Of a stretch of DNA of 37,726 nt, positions 19,085 through 27,295 are shown in pieces; within the stretch, counting starts at the first letter, position 1; each line of letters starts with the position of its first letter. A model generated the notes under the pieces. It made no database searches. It saw only the letters and a program-made list of their open reading frames with translations, and was not told the origin of the DNA. Made by a program: the position numbers and the translations under genes. The stretch is from Clostridia bacterium (GTDB lineage Bacteria > Bacillota > Clostridia > Christensenellales > Aristaeellaceae), in the NCBI GenBank assembly GCA_030530315.1, contig JAUMVG010000030.1:1-37726 (forward strand), read 5' to 3'.

Positions 19085-19113
19085 ATTATAGACGATGGCG
19101 CCTGAAAAGTCAA
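19085..19113 (-). promoter_or_regulatory. Promoter of the T-box/hisS/aspS transcript
   Basis: Minus strand TTGACT (19113-19108), 17-bp spacer, TATAAT (19090-19085). The transcript would begin near 19078, just before the T-box Stem I. Confidence 0.88.
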
Positions 19114-19205
19114 TATCGGTACGGCAATCTTAAAACAGGAAGGGATTTCCAACGATCTTCAAAGGTGAAATGCTCCTGAGGGACGGTGAAAATTGTGTTG
19201 CGGCC

Positions 19206-19234
19206 TTGCGCGGCGGGGCGAAGTTCGCTATGAT
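19206..19234 (+). promoter_or_regulatory. Candidate promoter of the AlaX-type gene
   Basis: TTGCGC (19206-19211), 17-bp spacer, TATGAT (19229-19234). Transcription would start near 19241, leaving a leader of only about 10 nt before the ATG at 19250. Confidence 0.5.
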
Positions 19235-19249
19235 AGTAACCGGAGCGTG

Positions 19250-20458
19250 ATGGAAATGACCGACAGACTGTATTATGATGACGCCTACCTGACCGAATTC
19301 GACGGCACGGTGCTGGCGTGTGAAAAGAGAGAGCGCGACTGGGTCGTGCGCCTGGACAGGAGCGCCTTTTATCCCACCTCCGGCGGGCAGCCCTTCGACA
19401 CCGGACGGCTCGGCGGCGCGGCGGTGCTGGACGTGTTCGTGGACGAAGCGGGGGAGGTCTGGCACGCGGTGGACGCGCCCATGGAGGCGGGGCAGGCCGT
19501 GCACGGCAGCATCGACTGGCCGCGCCGGTTCGACCACATGCAGCAGCACGCGGCGGACCACATGATCGCCAGCGCCCTTTGGCGGCACATGGGCGGCGTG
19601 ACCATCGGCCTGCACATCAGCGCCGAGGTGTCCACCATCGACGTGGCCATGCCCGAGGGCGTCACCCGCATCTCGGCGGAGGACATCCGCGCCATCGAGG
19701 ACGACGTGAACGCGCGGGTGCAGCGGGACGTGCCGGTGCGCTGCTGGTTCCCGGAGCCCGGCGAGCTGGCCGCGCTGCCGCTGCGCAAGCCGCCCACGGT
19801 GTCCGAGCACGTGCGCGTGGTGGCCATCGGCGAGGACGAGATGGTCGCCTGCGGCGGCACGCACCCCTCCACGGCGGGCCAGCTGGGCCTGGTGAAGATC
19901 CTCGGCGTCACCCCGGCCCGGGGAAAGATGCGCGTCAGCTTCGTGGCGGGTAAGCGGGCATACGAGGATTACCGCAAGACCTTCGACAGCGCCCACGGCA
20001 CCGCGGCGCTGCTCTCCACGGGCGTCGAGCAGCTGGAGAGCCACGTGGCCGCCATGCAGGAGGAGCTCAAGGCCGCCCACGCGGAGCTCGGCCGGCTGCG
20101 CAGGGAGGAGGCCCTTCGCGGACTCATGGTGGCTGTGGAATCGGCCCCGAGGCTTTCCGGCGGCGCCGCCGTGGTGGCCCGGATGCTGGAGGGAGACGCG
20201 AACCTGTTGAAGGACGCCGCCTCCAAGTTAATAAAAGCCCCGTGCATCGTGGCGCTGCTGGGGGCGAAGGCGGAGGATCGGGCCGTGTTCGTGTTCGCCC
20301 GGTCTGCGGACGTGGACGTGAACATGGGAAAGCTGCTTGCCGCGGCGGCAAAGCCCCTGGGTGGCAAGGGCGGCGGCAGGCCGGACTTTGCCCAGGGCGG
20401 CGGCGATCCGGCCATATTGGACGCCGCGTTGCAACTGCTCATGGAAAACAAGTCATAA
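19250..20458 (+). CDS. alaX: AlaX-type alanyl-tRNA editing protein with DHHA1 domain
   Basis: A free-standing relative of the AlaRS editing domain that deacylates Ser- or Gly-tRNA-Ala. It is 402 residues from ATG 19250 (CGGAG 4 bp upstream; ATG 19256 is an alternative). Seen are SAFYPTSGGQPFDTG near residue 38, DHMQQHAADHM near residue 95 (the zinc HxxxH motif) and CGGTH near residue 203 (second zinc half). A coiled-coil-like stretch follows near residues 255-285, then a C-terminal DHHA1 domain ending GGKGGGRPDFAQGGG. The full-length form with DHHA1 is the long AlaX class. It is divergent from the T-box unit of hisS-aspS. Confidence 0.9.
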   Translation: MEMTDRLYYDDAYLTEFDGTVLACEKRERDWVVRLDRSAFYPTSGGQPFDTGRLGGAAVLDVFVDEAGEVWHAVDAPMEAGQAVHGSIDWPRRFDHMQQHAADHMIASALWRHMGGVTIGLHISAEVSTIDVAMPEGVTRISAEDIRAIEDDVNARVQRDVPVRCWFPEPGELAALPLRKPPTVSEHVRVVAIGEDEMVACGGTHPSTAGQLGLVKILGVTPARGKMRVSFVAGKRAYEDYRKTFDSAHGTAALLSTGVEQLESHVAAMQEELKAAHAELGRLRREEALRGLMVAVESAPRLSGGAAVVARMLEGDANLLKDAASKLIKAPCIVALLGAKAEDRAVFVFARSADVDVNMGKLLAAAAKPLGGKGGGRPDFAQGGGDPAILDAALQLLMENKS

Positions 20459-20514
20459 ACAGACCGAAGTCTTTAACTTATTGTTAATATTCGACAAACA
20501 GACCGAAGCCTGTA
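20457..20514. repeat. Two 19-bp direct repeats between alaX and the HAD gene
   Basis: AAACAGACCGAAG opens both copies (20457-20475 and 20496-20514, 39 bp apart); 17 of 19 positions match. The first copy begins inside the alaX stop codon. TTAAC/GTTAA arms lie between them. The 10-bp core CAGACCGAAG also occurs near 5323. Confidence 0.6.
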
Positions 20515-20550
20515 CGCGCAAAACAAGAATATGATAAATCGGAGGTTCCC

Positions 20551-21198
20551 GTGAACTTTGACTTTGACGCCGCCATCTTCGACATGGACGGCACGCTTTT
20601 GAACACGATGCCCTATTGGCGCTACACCTCCCTGGAATACCTGCTGGCCCACCAGCTGCCGGTGCGGGAGGACATCCTGCTGCGGATGTACGCCACCTCG
20701 TCCCGCAGGCTCCTGGCGGAATACATGGACGAATTGGGCGTGCCCTACGAGCGCGGGGAGATGATCCGCGAGCTGGAGGGCTACATGAACCGGCATTACC
20801 TGTACGACGCCCACCTGAAGGTGCCCTCCGTGCCCCTGCTGCTGGACCGACTTCGGTCGGAAGGCGTGCGCATGTGCGTGGCGACGGGCTCGCCGAGGGA
20901 GTATGCGCGCAACGGCCTGAAGCGGCTGGGCCTGTTGGACTACTTCGAGTTCGTCACCGACAACTACGAGGGCCGCTATACGAAGGACCAGCCCGGCTAC
21001 TTCGATGACGTGATGGCACGCCTCGGCGCCACCCCGGACCGCTGCTGGGTTTTCGAGGATGCCCTGTACGCCATGGAGTCCGCGAAGGCCAGCGGGCTTC
21101 GGGTCTGCGCCATCGAGGAGGACACCCAATTGGAGAGCCGCGAGGCGATCAGGGCGCTTGCGGACGTCTACGTCCGGGATTATCAGGAATTATTATAG
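20551..21198 (+). CDS. HAD-superfamily hydrolase (beta-phosphoglucomutase-like)
   Basis: A 215-residue cytoplasmic phosphatase or phosphomutase of unknown substrate. It starts at GTG 20551, 5 bp after GGAGG. Motif I is AIFDMDGTLLNT (nucleophile and acid-base Asp pair). A helical cap of about 70 residues follows, with motif II CVATGSP and motif III Lys in GRYTKDQPGYF. Motif IV is FEDALYAMESAKASG, with an acidic metal-binding pair. The cap position and motif IV are typical of the beta-phosphoglucomutase/phosphoglycolate phosphatase branch. No neighbour fixes its substrate. Confidence 0.85.
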   Translation: MNFDFDAAIFDMDGTLLNTMPYWRYTSLEYLLAHQLPVREDILLRMYATSSRRLLAEYMDELGVPYERGEMIRELEGYMNRHYLYDAHLKVPSVPLLLDRLRSEGVRMCVATGSPREYARNGLKRLGLLDYFEFVTDNYEGRYTKDQPGYFDDVMARLGATPDRCWVFEDALYAMESAKASGLRVCAIEEDTQLESREAIRALADVYVRDYQELL

Positions 21199-21285
21199 GA
21201 AGATGCGCGATCCGGGCGACGAAAGATCGAAGGATAATGCATGCAAAACGTAGGATAGTGGACGCGCCGGACGGGCGGTTCAACG

Positions 21286-21291
21286 TATAAT
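21286..21291 (+). promoter_or_regulatory. Candidate -10 box upstream of the methyltransferase fusion
   Basis: TATAAT lies 90 bp before the ATG at 21381. No recognisable -35 hexamer is found 16-18 bp upstream, where the DNA is GC-rich (CGCGCC). This would fit an activator-dependent promoter, or a chance match. Confidence 0.4.
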
Positions 21292-21380
21292 TTGTTTGTG
21301 GTATACCGAGTTTTCAGGGGATTCAGAGCGCTGGAAACGGAACGAACTGCGCGGGAGCATCCCGGGAGGAACAGACAGAT

Positions 21381-24317
21381 ATGATCATAATTGGAGAAAA
21401 GCTGAACGGCTCCATACCGGCGGTGGCCAAGGCCATCGCGGAAAAGGACGAGGCGTTCATTCGCGAGCGGGCGAAGCTCCAGGCCGAGGCCGGAGCGACC
21501 TTCCTGGACGTCTGCGCGTCCGTGGAGGAGGCCGTCGAAGTCGAGACGCTGGTGTGGATGATCTGCCAGATCCAGGGCGTGACGGACGTGCCCATCTGCA
21601 TCGACAGCCCCAGCGCCCAGACCTGCGTGCGGGCTCTGCCGTTTTGCAGGAAGCCCGGCCTGATCAACTCCGTGTCGCTGGAGGGGAACAAGATCGACAC
21701 GATCTTCCCGGTGATCGCCGACACCGAGTGGCAGTGCGTGGCGCTGCTGTGCGACAACGACGGCATTCCCGACAGCGTGGAGAAGCGCATGGACGTGTTC
21801 CACGGCATCATGGCCAAGGCGAAGGAATACGGCATCGCGCCCTCCCGGCTGCACATCGACCCGCTGGTGGTCACCCTGTCCACGGACCAGACGGCGCTGC
21901 TGGTGTTCGCCGAGTGCTGCCGCAGGATCAAGGCAGAGTACCCGGACATCCACATCACCAGCGGCCTGAGCAACATCTCCTACGGCCTGCCCACCCGCAA
22001 GAACATCAACTACGCCTTCATGACGCTGGCGATGGAGGCGGGCATGGACAGCGCCATCGTCGATCCCACCAACCAGCAGATGCTGGGCATCATCTATGCC
22101 ACCAACGCCCTGCTGGGCCGGGATGAGTTCTGCCTGGAGTACATCAACAACTGCCGCGCCCAGGGCACGTCTCCCGCGCCGAAACAGACTTCGGTCGAGA
22201 CTTCCTCCGGGCAGGACGCGGGCGCGGCCAAACCCGCCGATGCCGGCTCCGATGACAACCGTGCCGCGAAGCTGCGGGCGGTGGCCGAGGCCGTGGAGAA
22301 CGGCAAGAACAAGGCCGTAAAGACCTGCGTGCAGGAGGCCTTGGACGCGGGCGTTCCCCCGAAGGACATCCTGAACGTGGGCATGATCGAGGCCATGGAC
22401 GTGGTCGGCGACCGCTTCCAGAAGCAGATCATATTCGTGCCCCAGATGCTGGCGGCGGCCCGCGCCATGAAGAGCGGCGTGGAGGTGCTCAAGCCCCACC
22501 TGTCCGAGGGCGGCGGCGGCAGCGTCGGCAAGATGATCCTGGGCACCGTGGCCGGCGACTTCCATGACATCGGCAAAAACCTGGTGGGCATGATGATCGA
22601 GAGCGCCGGGGTCGAGGTGATCGACCTGGGCGTGGACGTGCCCATTTCCACCTTCATTCGCGAGATCGAGAACCACCCGGACGTGACCATCGTGGGCCTG
22701 TCCGCGCTGCTGACCACCACGATGCCCTCCCTGCGGGACACCGTGGCGGCACTGAAGGAGCAGCCCTTCGCCAACCGCATCAAGATCATGGTGGGCGGCG
22801 CGCCCATCAACCAGGCCTTCGCCGACGAGATCGGCGCGGACGCCTATACCCCGGACGCCGCTTCCGCCGCCAAGAAGGCCAAGGAGCTGGCGCTGGAGAC
22901 CCGCGGCCTGGCGGGTGCGCCCGCCGGGACCGCGCCGGAGCGGGGGAGCGAAGAGCCTGCGCAGGGCAAAGCGGTCGAGGCGGATGCCCCGACGGAAGTC
23001 CAATCTGTCGAACAGACCAAAGTCGAGATACCTGCCGAGCCGGCGAAGCCCGCCTTTGACTTCACCCGCCTGAACGAGATCATGGCCATGCCCGCGCCGG
23101 CGCAGGACCTGACCCGCAGCAAATACTATGATCACTGGACCCAGACCCGGCAGAAGTGGATCAACTACTGGAAGCATCAGAACACCGGCCGCCCGGTGAT
23201 GACGGTTATCGCCCGCAAGCCGGAGGTGGAAGCCCTCAGCAACGGCGAGCCGCAGGACGGCGGCTACCTGGGCCAGATCTGTCAGGGCAATTACTACGGG
23301 CTGCCCGAGGAACTCATGTGGAAGGACATGGAGGACAAGTACCAGAACCCGGAGCGGATCGTGGCCCGCTATCGCCAGTTCTGCGAGACCCACGCCTTCC
23401 TGGCCGAGAGCTTCCCGAACCTGAACATCGACTTCGGTCCCGGGTCCTTGGCCTCCTACCTGGGCTCGGATATCGGCTTCAAGGAGGACACGGTCTGGTT
23501 CATGCCCTGCTTCACCGACGGTTGGGAGCACGCGCCGGAGCTGGTGTTCAACCCGGAAAACGCGTGGCTGCTGAAGCACCTGTACCTGGCCAAGGTCTGC
23601 CGCCAGCTGGCGGGGGACGACTTCTTCGTGGACATGCCCGACCTGATGGAGAACATCGACACCCTGGCCTCGCTGCGCGGCGCCCAGGACACCCTCTACG
23701 ACCTGCTGGACGAGCCGGAGGAGATCGAGAAGCGCGTCAAGCAGATCGACAAAATCTACTACGAATACTACAACCGGTTCTATGACATCATCAAGGACCA
23801 CGAGGGCGGCAACGCCTACACCGTGTTCCAGATCTGGGGCCCGGGCAAGACCGTGAAGCTGCAGTGCGACTTCTCCGCGATGATGTCCCCGGACGACTTC
23901 CGCGCCTACGTGCAGCCCTCGCTGCGCCAGCAGGCCGAGAAGGCGGACTGCGTGCTGTACCACCTGGACGGCCCGGACGCCATCAAGCACATGGACGCGC
24001 TGATGGAGATCGAGGGCATCGACGCCCTGCAGTGGACCAGCGGCGACGCGGGCCCGGACGGCACCCTGCCGGACTGGGACGTTATCTACGACAAGGCCAT
24101 CCTCGCGGGCAAGTCCATCTGGGTGAAGGTGTACTCCGGCGAGTTCGAGGACTGGCTGAAGAACGTGGACCGCGTCGTGCAGAAGTACGGCTCCCACAGC
24201 CTGTACCTGATGTTCCCGGAGATGTCCATGGAGCAGGCCGAGCGGCTTCTGGCCTACGCGGACGCGCACTGGAGCGACGTGAAAGGCACCTTCTGCGTGG
24301 AGCACGGGTTGAGGTAA
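21381..24317 (+). CDS. Fused pterin methyltransferase / corrinoid protein / UroD-like methyltransferase
   Basis: A 978-residue protein with three modules. Residues 1-262 are a pterin-binding (MtvA/MtgA/AcsE-like) barrel: MIIIGEKLNGSIP, then GLSNISYGLPTRKNIN and AIVDPTNQ. After a Pro/Ala/Ser-rich linker, residues 300-506 are a corrinoid protein with a helical cap and AGDFHDIGKNL, where His395 should ligate cobalt; VGLSALLTTTMPSL and MVGGAP follow. After a second linker (507-557), residues 558-978 are a UroD-like methyltransferase, with His861 (LYHLDG) and Cys972 (TFCVEH) as possible metal ligands. In known systems these are separate proteins moving a methyl group from a donor via cobalamin to tetrahydrofolate. 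The substrate is unknown. The ATG follows GGGAGGA. No reductive activator gene is nearby. Confidence 0.9.
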   Translation: MIIIGEKLNGSIPAVAKAIAEKDEAFIRERAKLQAEAGATFLDVCASVEEAVEVETLVWMICQIQGVTDVPICIDSPSAQTCVRALPFCRKPGLINSVSLEGNKIDTIFPVIADTEWQCVALLCDNDGIPDSVEKRMDVFHGIMAKAKEYGIAPSRLHIDPLVVTLSTDQTALLVFAECCRRIKAEYPDIHITSGLSNISYGLPTRKNINYAFMTLAMEAGMDSAIVDPTNQQMLGIIYATNALLGRDEFCLEYINNCRAQGTSPAPKQTSVETSSGQDAGAAKPADAGSDDNRAAKLRAVAEAVENGKNKAVKTCVQEALDAGVPPKDILNVGMIEAMDVVGDRFQKQIIFVPQMLAAARAMKSGVEVLKPHLSEGGGGSVGKMILGTVAGDFHDIGKNLVGMMIESAGVEVIDLGVDVPISTFIREIENHPDVTIVGLSALLTTTMPSLRDTVAALKEQPFANRIKIMVGGAPINQAFADEIGADAYTPDAASAAKKAKELALETRGLAGAPAGTAPERGSEEPAQGKAVEADAPTEVQSVEQTKVEIPAEPAKPAFDFTRLNEIMAMPAPAQDLTRSKYYDHWTQTRQKWINYWKHQNTGRPVMTVIARKPEVEALSNGEPQDGGYLGQICQGNYYGLPEELMWKDMEDKYQNPERIVARYRQFCETHAFLAESFPNLNIDFGPGSLASYLGSDIGFKEDTVWFMPCFTDGWEHAPELVFNPENAWLLKHLYLAKVCRQLAGDDFFVDMPDLMENIDTLASLRGAQDTLYDLLDEPEEIEKRVKQIDKIYYEYYNRFYDIIKDHEGGNAYTVFQIWGPGKTVKLQCDFSAMMSPDDFRAYVQPSLRQQAEKADCVLYHLDGPDAIKHMDALMEIEGIDALQWTSGDAGPDGTLPDWDVIYDKAILAGKSIWVKVYSGEFEDWLKNVDRVVQKYGSHSLYLMFPEMSMEQAERLLAYADAHWSDVKGTFCVEHGLR

Positions 24318-24328
24318 GTATCATTAAC

Positions 24329-24618
24329 GAAGGCGAAGACCGCGCGACGCGGCCTTCGCCTTCAATTCGTTGAAAAACCCCGGTTTTTCAACGAGAGAGG
24401 AAGATGCGAAAATTCGCGCCTTACGACACGAATTTTCTGACTGGCAGGGACTCATTTTTCTCCACAAACGCAAGCGTTTGTTCCCGAAAAATACAATTCT
24501 GACGTACATGACGCCAGAATTGATTGTAGATGGGGAGGCTTCACGCCTCCCCATACTCCTCCAGGGGTTGCCAATAGTCTGAAGGCGAAGAGCACTCGAC
24601 GCGGCCTTCGCCTTTCAG
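24329..24618. repeat. Seven-hairpin array between convergent methyltransferase and AraC genes
   Basis: Seven stem-loops lie end to end with no convincing gene. They are at 24329-24363 (15 paired bp), 24368-24393 (12 bp), 24408-24437 (9 bp), 24454-24492 (7+8 bp), 24494-24522 (8 bp), 24531-24553 (9 bp) and 24579-24618 (about 12 bp). The first and last share GAAGGCGAAGA on the left arm and CGACGCGGCCTTCGCCTT on the right. They can terminate both converging transcripts, but the number is far beyond that need. Confidence 0.75.
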
Positions 24619-24636
24619 CAATCGATTCTCGGGCCT

Positions 24637-25497
24637 CTACCGTCCACCCCGGGGGCTTTCTCCGGTGTACTTCCGGTACAGGCGGTAGAAGTTCGAGCTG
24701 TTGGGGAAGCCGCACTCGATGGCGACCTCGTAGATGCTCTTGCTGGTGGTCTCCAGCAGGCGCTGGGCCCTTCGGATGCGCCGCATGGTGATGTAGTCGG
24801 AAAAGCTGATGCCGGTGGCGGTGTGGAAGTAGTGGGAGAAGTAGTTGGGGCTCATGAACACCGTGTCCGCCGCGGCCTTGAGGGTCAGCCGCCCGCAATA
24901 GCCCTCGTCGATGTACTCAAAGGCGGGCCGCAGCCGGGCCAGCGCCTTGTTGCGGTCGCTGGGCTGGGGAGCGGTGGCGCGGGAATCGTTGTGGTAGTGG
25001 CGCACCAGCATCGTCAGGATCCGAAGCACGTCCGACTTGATCAGCAGCCGGTAGCCGTCGCCGCGGTTCTGCCATTCGCTGTGGATCTCGCTCATGCTGG
25101 CCGCGATCTCGGCAGCATAGCGTTCCTCGCTGCCGATGCGGTTGATGAAGTTGCTGCCCCGCTTGATGAACGGGTCCAGGTACTCCATGTCGGACATGGG
25201 CCCGTAGCCCGCCACCAGCTCCGGCGCGAACACCATGGCCAGCACCTTCATCTCCCGGTGGAGCAGCTGCCAGCCGTGCAGTTCGGCGCTGTTGAATATG
25301 ATGAGGTCCCCCGGTCTGACATCGAAGGCCCGGCCGTTCACATAATAGCAGCCGCTGCCCTCCAGCACGCAGGTGATCTCGAAATAGCTGTGCCAGTGGA
25401 ACAGGTCGTCCGAGTTGTCCTTCGCGCTGAGCAATACCTCGTTGATCTGGAAGGGGAACGCCTGGTCCAGAACGAGGCTGTCCTCGTAACCTTTCAT
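24637..25497 (-). CDS. AraC-family transcriptional regulator with cupin sensor domain
   Basis: A 286-residue regulator. Residues 1-110 form a cupin-like sugar sensor domain (FHWHSYFEITCVLEGSGCYY, then VRPGDLIIFNSAELHGW). The last 100 residues hold two helix-turn-helix units: LTLKAAADTVFMSPNYFSHY and IYEVAIECGFPNSSNFYRLY. The ATG at 25497 follows AAAGAGG. It is transcribed away from a CUT1 sugar transporter operon, so it most likely senses that sugar and activates the operon. Direct repeats in the shared gap are spaced as AraC half-sites (listed separately). Confidence 0.92.
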   Translation of the reverse strand: MKGYEDSLVLDQAFPFQINEVLLSAKDNSDDLFHWHSYFEITCVLEGSGCYYVNGRAFDVRPGDLIIFNSAELHGWQLLHREMKVLAMVFAPELVAGYGPMSDMEYLDPFIKRGSNFINRIGSEERYAAEIAASMSEIHSEWQNRGDGYRLLIKSDVLRILTMLVRHYHNDSRATAPQPSDRNKALARLRPAFEYIDEGYCGRLTLKAAADTVFMSPNYFSHYFHTATGISFSDYITMRRIRRAQRLLETTSKSIYEVAIECGFPNSSNFYRLYRKYTGESPRGGR

Positions 25498-25571
25498 GAT
25501 CGCCTCTTTGCCCCGTCCGCTTCGGGCAGGTGTGCTCGCCGGACAGGGGACGTATTGTTTAATTTCTGAAT

Positions 25572-25604
25572 ATAGTGTACAATTAAAGTAAAATAGTGTA
25601 TAGT
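25572..25604 (+). promoter_or_regulatory. CUT1 transporter promoter with AraC-like half-site repeats
   Basis: TGTACA (25576-25581), 17-bp spacer and TATAGT (25599-25604) form the promoter for the binding-protein gene. ATAGTGTA occurs at 25572-25579 and 25593-25600, in direct orientation 21 bp apart, which is two helical turns and the usual spacing for AraC-family half-sites. Confidence 0.6.
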
Positions 25605-25691
25605 ATTCGCGTGTTAATTTTGATAGAATTTTAATGACGTTATGCGGCCTGACAAAAAAGGCGCATAAAAAATGACAGGAGGATGTATTGT

Positions 25692-27020
25692 ATGAAGAAG
25701 CTATTGAGCGTTGTGCTGTGCCTGCTGCTGGCGATGAGCCTGCTGGGCGCGACCGCCGAGAACGTCGTCGTCGAAGCCGTGCCCAACGAGGGCCAGTTCG
25801 AGGGCGAGGAGCTCACCATCCTGGTGTCTGCCGGCTGGATGGACAACCGCTACGACGATACCATTGCCCGCTTTGAGGAAACCTACGGCGTCACCGTGGA
25901 CCTGCAGAGCCTGCCGGCCGACCAGTACTTCGACGTGCTGACCAGCGGCCTGGACAACGGCACCTGCGCGGATGTGTTCTGGACCCAGTCCAACCCCGCG
26001 GGCATGCTCGTCTCCATGATCGGCGATCCCGAGGGACGCTGCATTGACTTCACCGGCGCTGATTGGCAGAACGTGATGCCCGAAGCGCGCCAGGCGGCCT
26101 GCATCGCCGACGGCAAGCTGTACGGCCTGCAGATCTGGCACAACAGCCCCGAGTACGTCATGGTCTACAACAAGACCCTGTTCGCGGAGCTGGGCATCGA
26201 GACCGTTCCCACCACCTATGAAGAGCTGAAGGCTGACTGCGCCATCATCGCCGATGCGGGCATCACCCCGTGGTTCATCCCCGGCGCCGACGGCTGGCAG
26301 CACCAGCTGGCCTTCTTCCAGATCGGCGGCGTCTATGAAGAGGCGCAGCCCGGCCTGTACGAGGCCCTGAACAACAACACCGCCACCTTCGCCGGTAACG
26401 AGAAGATGCTGGAGGTCCTGGCGCAGTTCAAGGAGCTGTCCGACCTGGGCTACTTCGGTGAGGACTGGATCGGCTCCGACTCCACCAACATGGCCAACGA
26501 GTACGGCGACCGCACGATCGCCATGGCCATGAACAACGCCAGCTATATCAAGCAGCTGCAGGCCGAGTTGGACACCGAGGATGAGTGGGGCATGTTCCTG
26601 ATCCCCCTGGGCGACAACACCTGGTTCCCCACCAGCCCCGCCGGCCCCACCATGTTCGGCTACAAGGGCACCGAGCATGAGGACCTGGTCCGCGCCTGGT
26701 TCCAGTTCGTCTGCACGCCGGAAAGCCTGCAGGAGATCCTGGACAACTCCCCGAACTACACCAACCTGCACGTGAACGTGGACATCGAGCAGCACTGGCT
26801 GCCCGAGGAAGAAGCCTTCGTGGAGAGCATCGACCCCGCCAAGATGAACTGCTGCGTGCTGCAGAACGGCACCAAGTACACCAACGACTACTGGATGCAG
26901 TTCGGCCAGGATATGATCGAGTACGTCCAGGGCGGCATCGAGGCCAACGACGTGCTGGCCCGCATGGACGGCTATCGCGCCGAGGGCGCCAAGAGCGTTG
27001 GCGACGAGGCTTGGCAGTAA
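25692..27020 (+). CDS. Family 1 (CUT1) sugar-binding protein
   Basis: Captures sugar outside the cell for the two permeases downstream; 442 residues. I start at ATG 25692, 9 bp after AGGAGG; the ATG at 25683 abuts the AGGAGG. The N-terminus is a signal peptide (MKKLLSVVLCLLLAMSLLGA) ending near ATA|EN. It has no lipobox, which is unusual for a monoderm. The mature part shows ELTILVSAGWMDNRY, KLYGLQIWHNSPEYVMVYNK and a long Trp- and Tyr-rich substrate region typical of the family. The gene is divergent from the AraC regulator, and a terminator-like hairpin follows. Confidence 0.92.
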   Translation: MKKLLSVVLCLLLAMSLLGATAENVVVEAVPNEGQFEGEELTILVSAGWMDNRYDDTIARFEETYGVTVDLQSLPADQYFDVLTSGLDNGTCADVFWTQSNPAGMLVSMIGDPEGRCIDFTGADWQNVMPEARQAACIADGKLYGLQIWHNSPEYVMVYNKTLFAELGIETVPTTYEELKADCAIIADAGITPWFIPGADGWQHQLAFFQIGGVYEEAQPGLYEALNNNTATFAGNEKMLEVLAQFKELSDLGYFGEDWIGSDSTNMANEYGDRTIAMAMNNASYIKQLQAELDTEDEWGMFLIPLGDNTWFPTSPAGPTMFGYKGTEHEDLVRAWFQFVCTPESLQEILDNSPNYTNLHVNVDIEQHWLPEEEAFVESIDPAKMNCCVLQNGTKYTNDYWMQFGQDMIEYVQGGIEANDVLARMDGYRAEGAKSVGDEAWQ

Positions 27021-27052
27021 TCCGCTGAAAACGATCGCTTGAAGTGACAAGC

Positions 27053-27089
27053 CCGGCCGGGCATCGACAGACGGTGCCCGGCCGGTTTT
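27053..27089 (+). terminator. Terminator-like hairpin after the sugar-binding protein gene
   Basis: A perfect 11-bp stem (CCGGCCGGGCA and complement, 27053-27063/27075-27085) is followed by TTTT. In a transport operon it probably attenuates read-through to the permeases so that more binding protein is made. Confidence 0.75.
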
Positions 27090-27111
27090 CATGGCACACA
27101 TCCAAGGCGAT

Positions 27112-27166
27112 GGGCTTCGGCCCTCGCGGGCGGGCGCGCGGGGCGCGCCGGCGAGGATGGAAGCCC
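27112..27166 (+). other. Very GC-rich structured leader upstream of the permease genes
   Basis: Three nested stems: 27112-27118/27160-27166 (7 bp), 27122-27127/27151-27156 (6 bp) and 27133-27139/27143-27149 (7 bp, GGG loop), separated by small internal loops. The surrounding 27090-27295 has no supported gene. Further on, two similar words (GGCGG...AAAAGGAT) lie at 27218 and 27271. I recognise no riboswitch family. Confidence 0.5.
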
Positions 27167-27295
27167 GTCCGACTGACGGGTGCGAGTACGGTGCCAAGCT
27201 GCGGACGTCGGTCCCGGGGCGGAAAAGGATCGCCTGAAAGAAGGCGCGTGCTCCGGCAAAGCGTCCGCAGGGCGGCAGAAAAGGATGGCGAGCAC

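Noticed and set aside
27106-27118. Resemblance of GGCGATGGGCTTC to the 5' part of a fluoride riboswitch
   Set aside because: The rest of the conserved core is missing and the gene downstream is a sugar permease.
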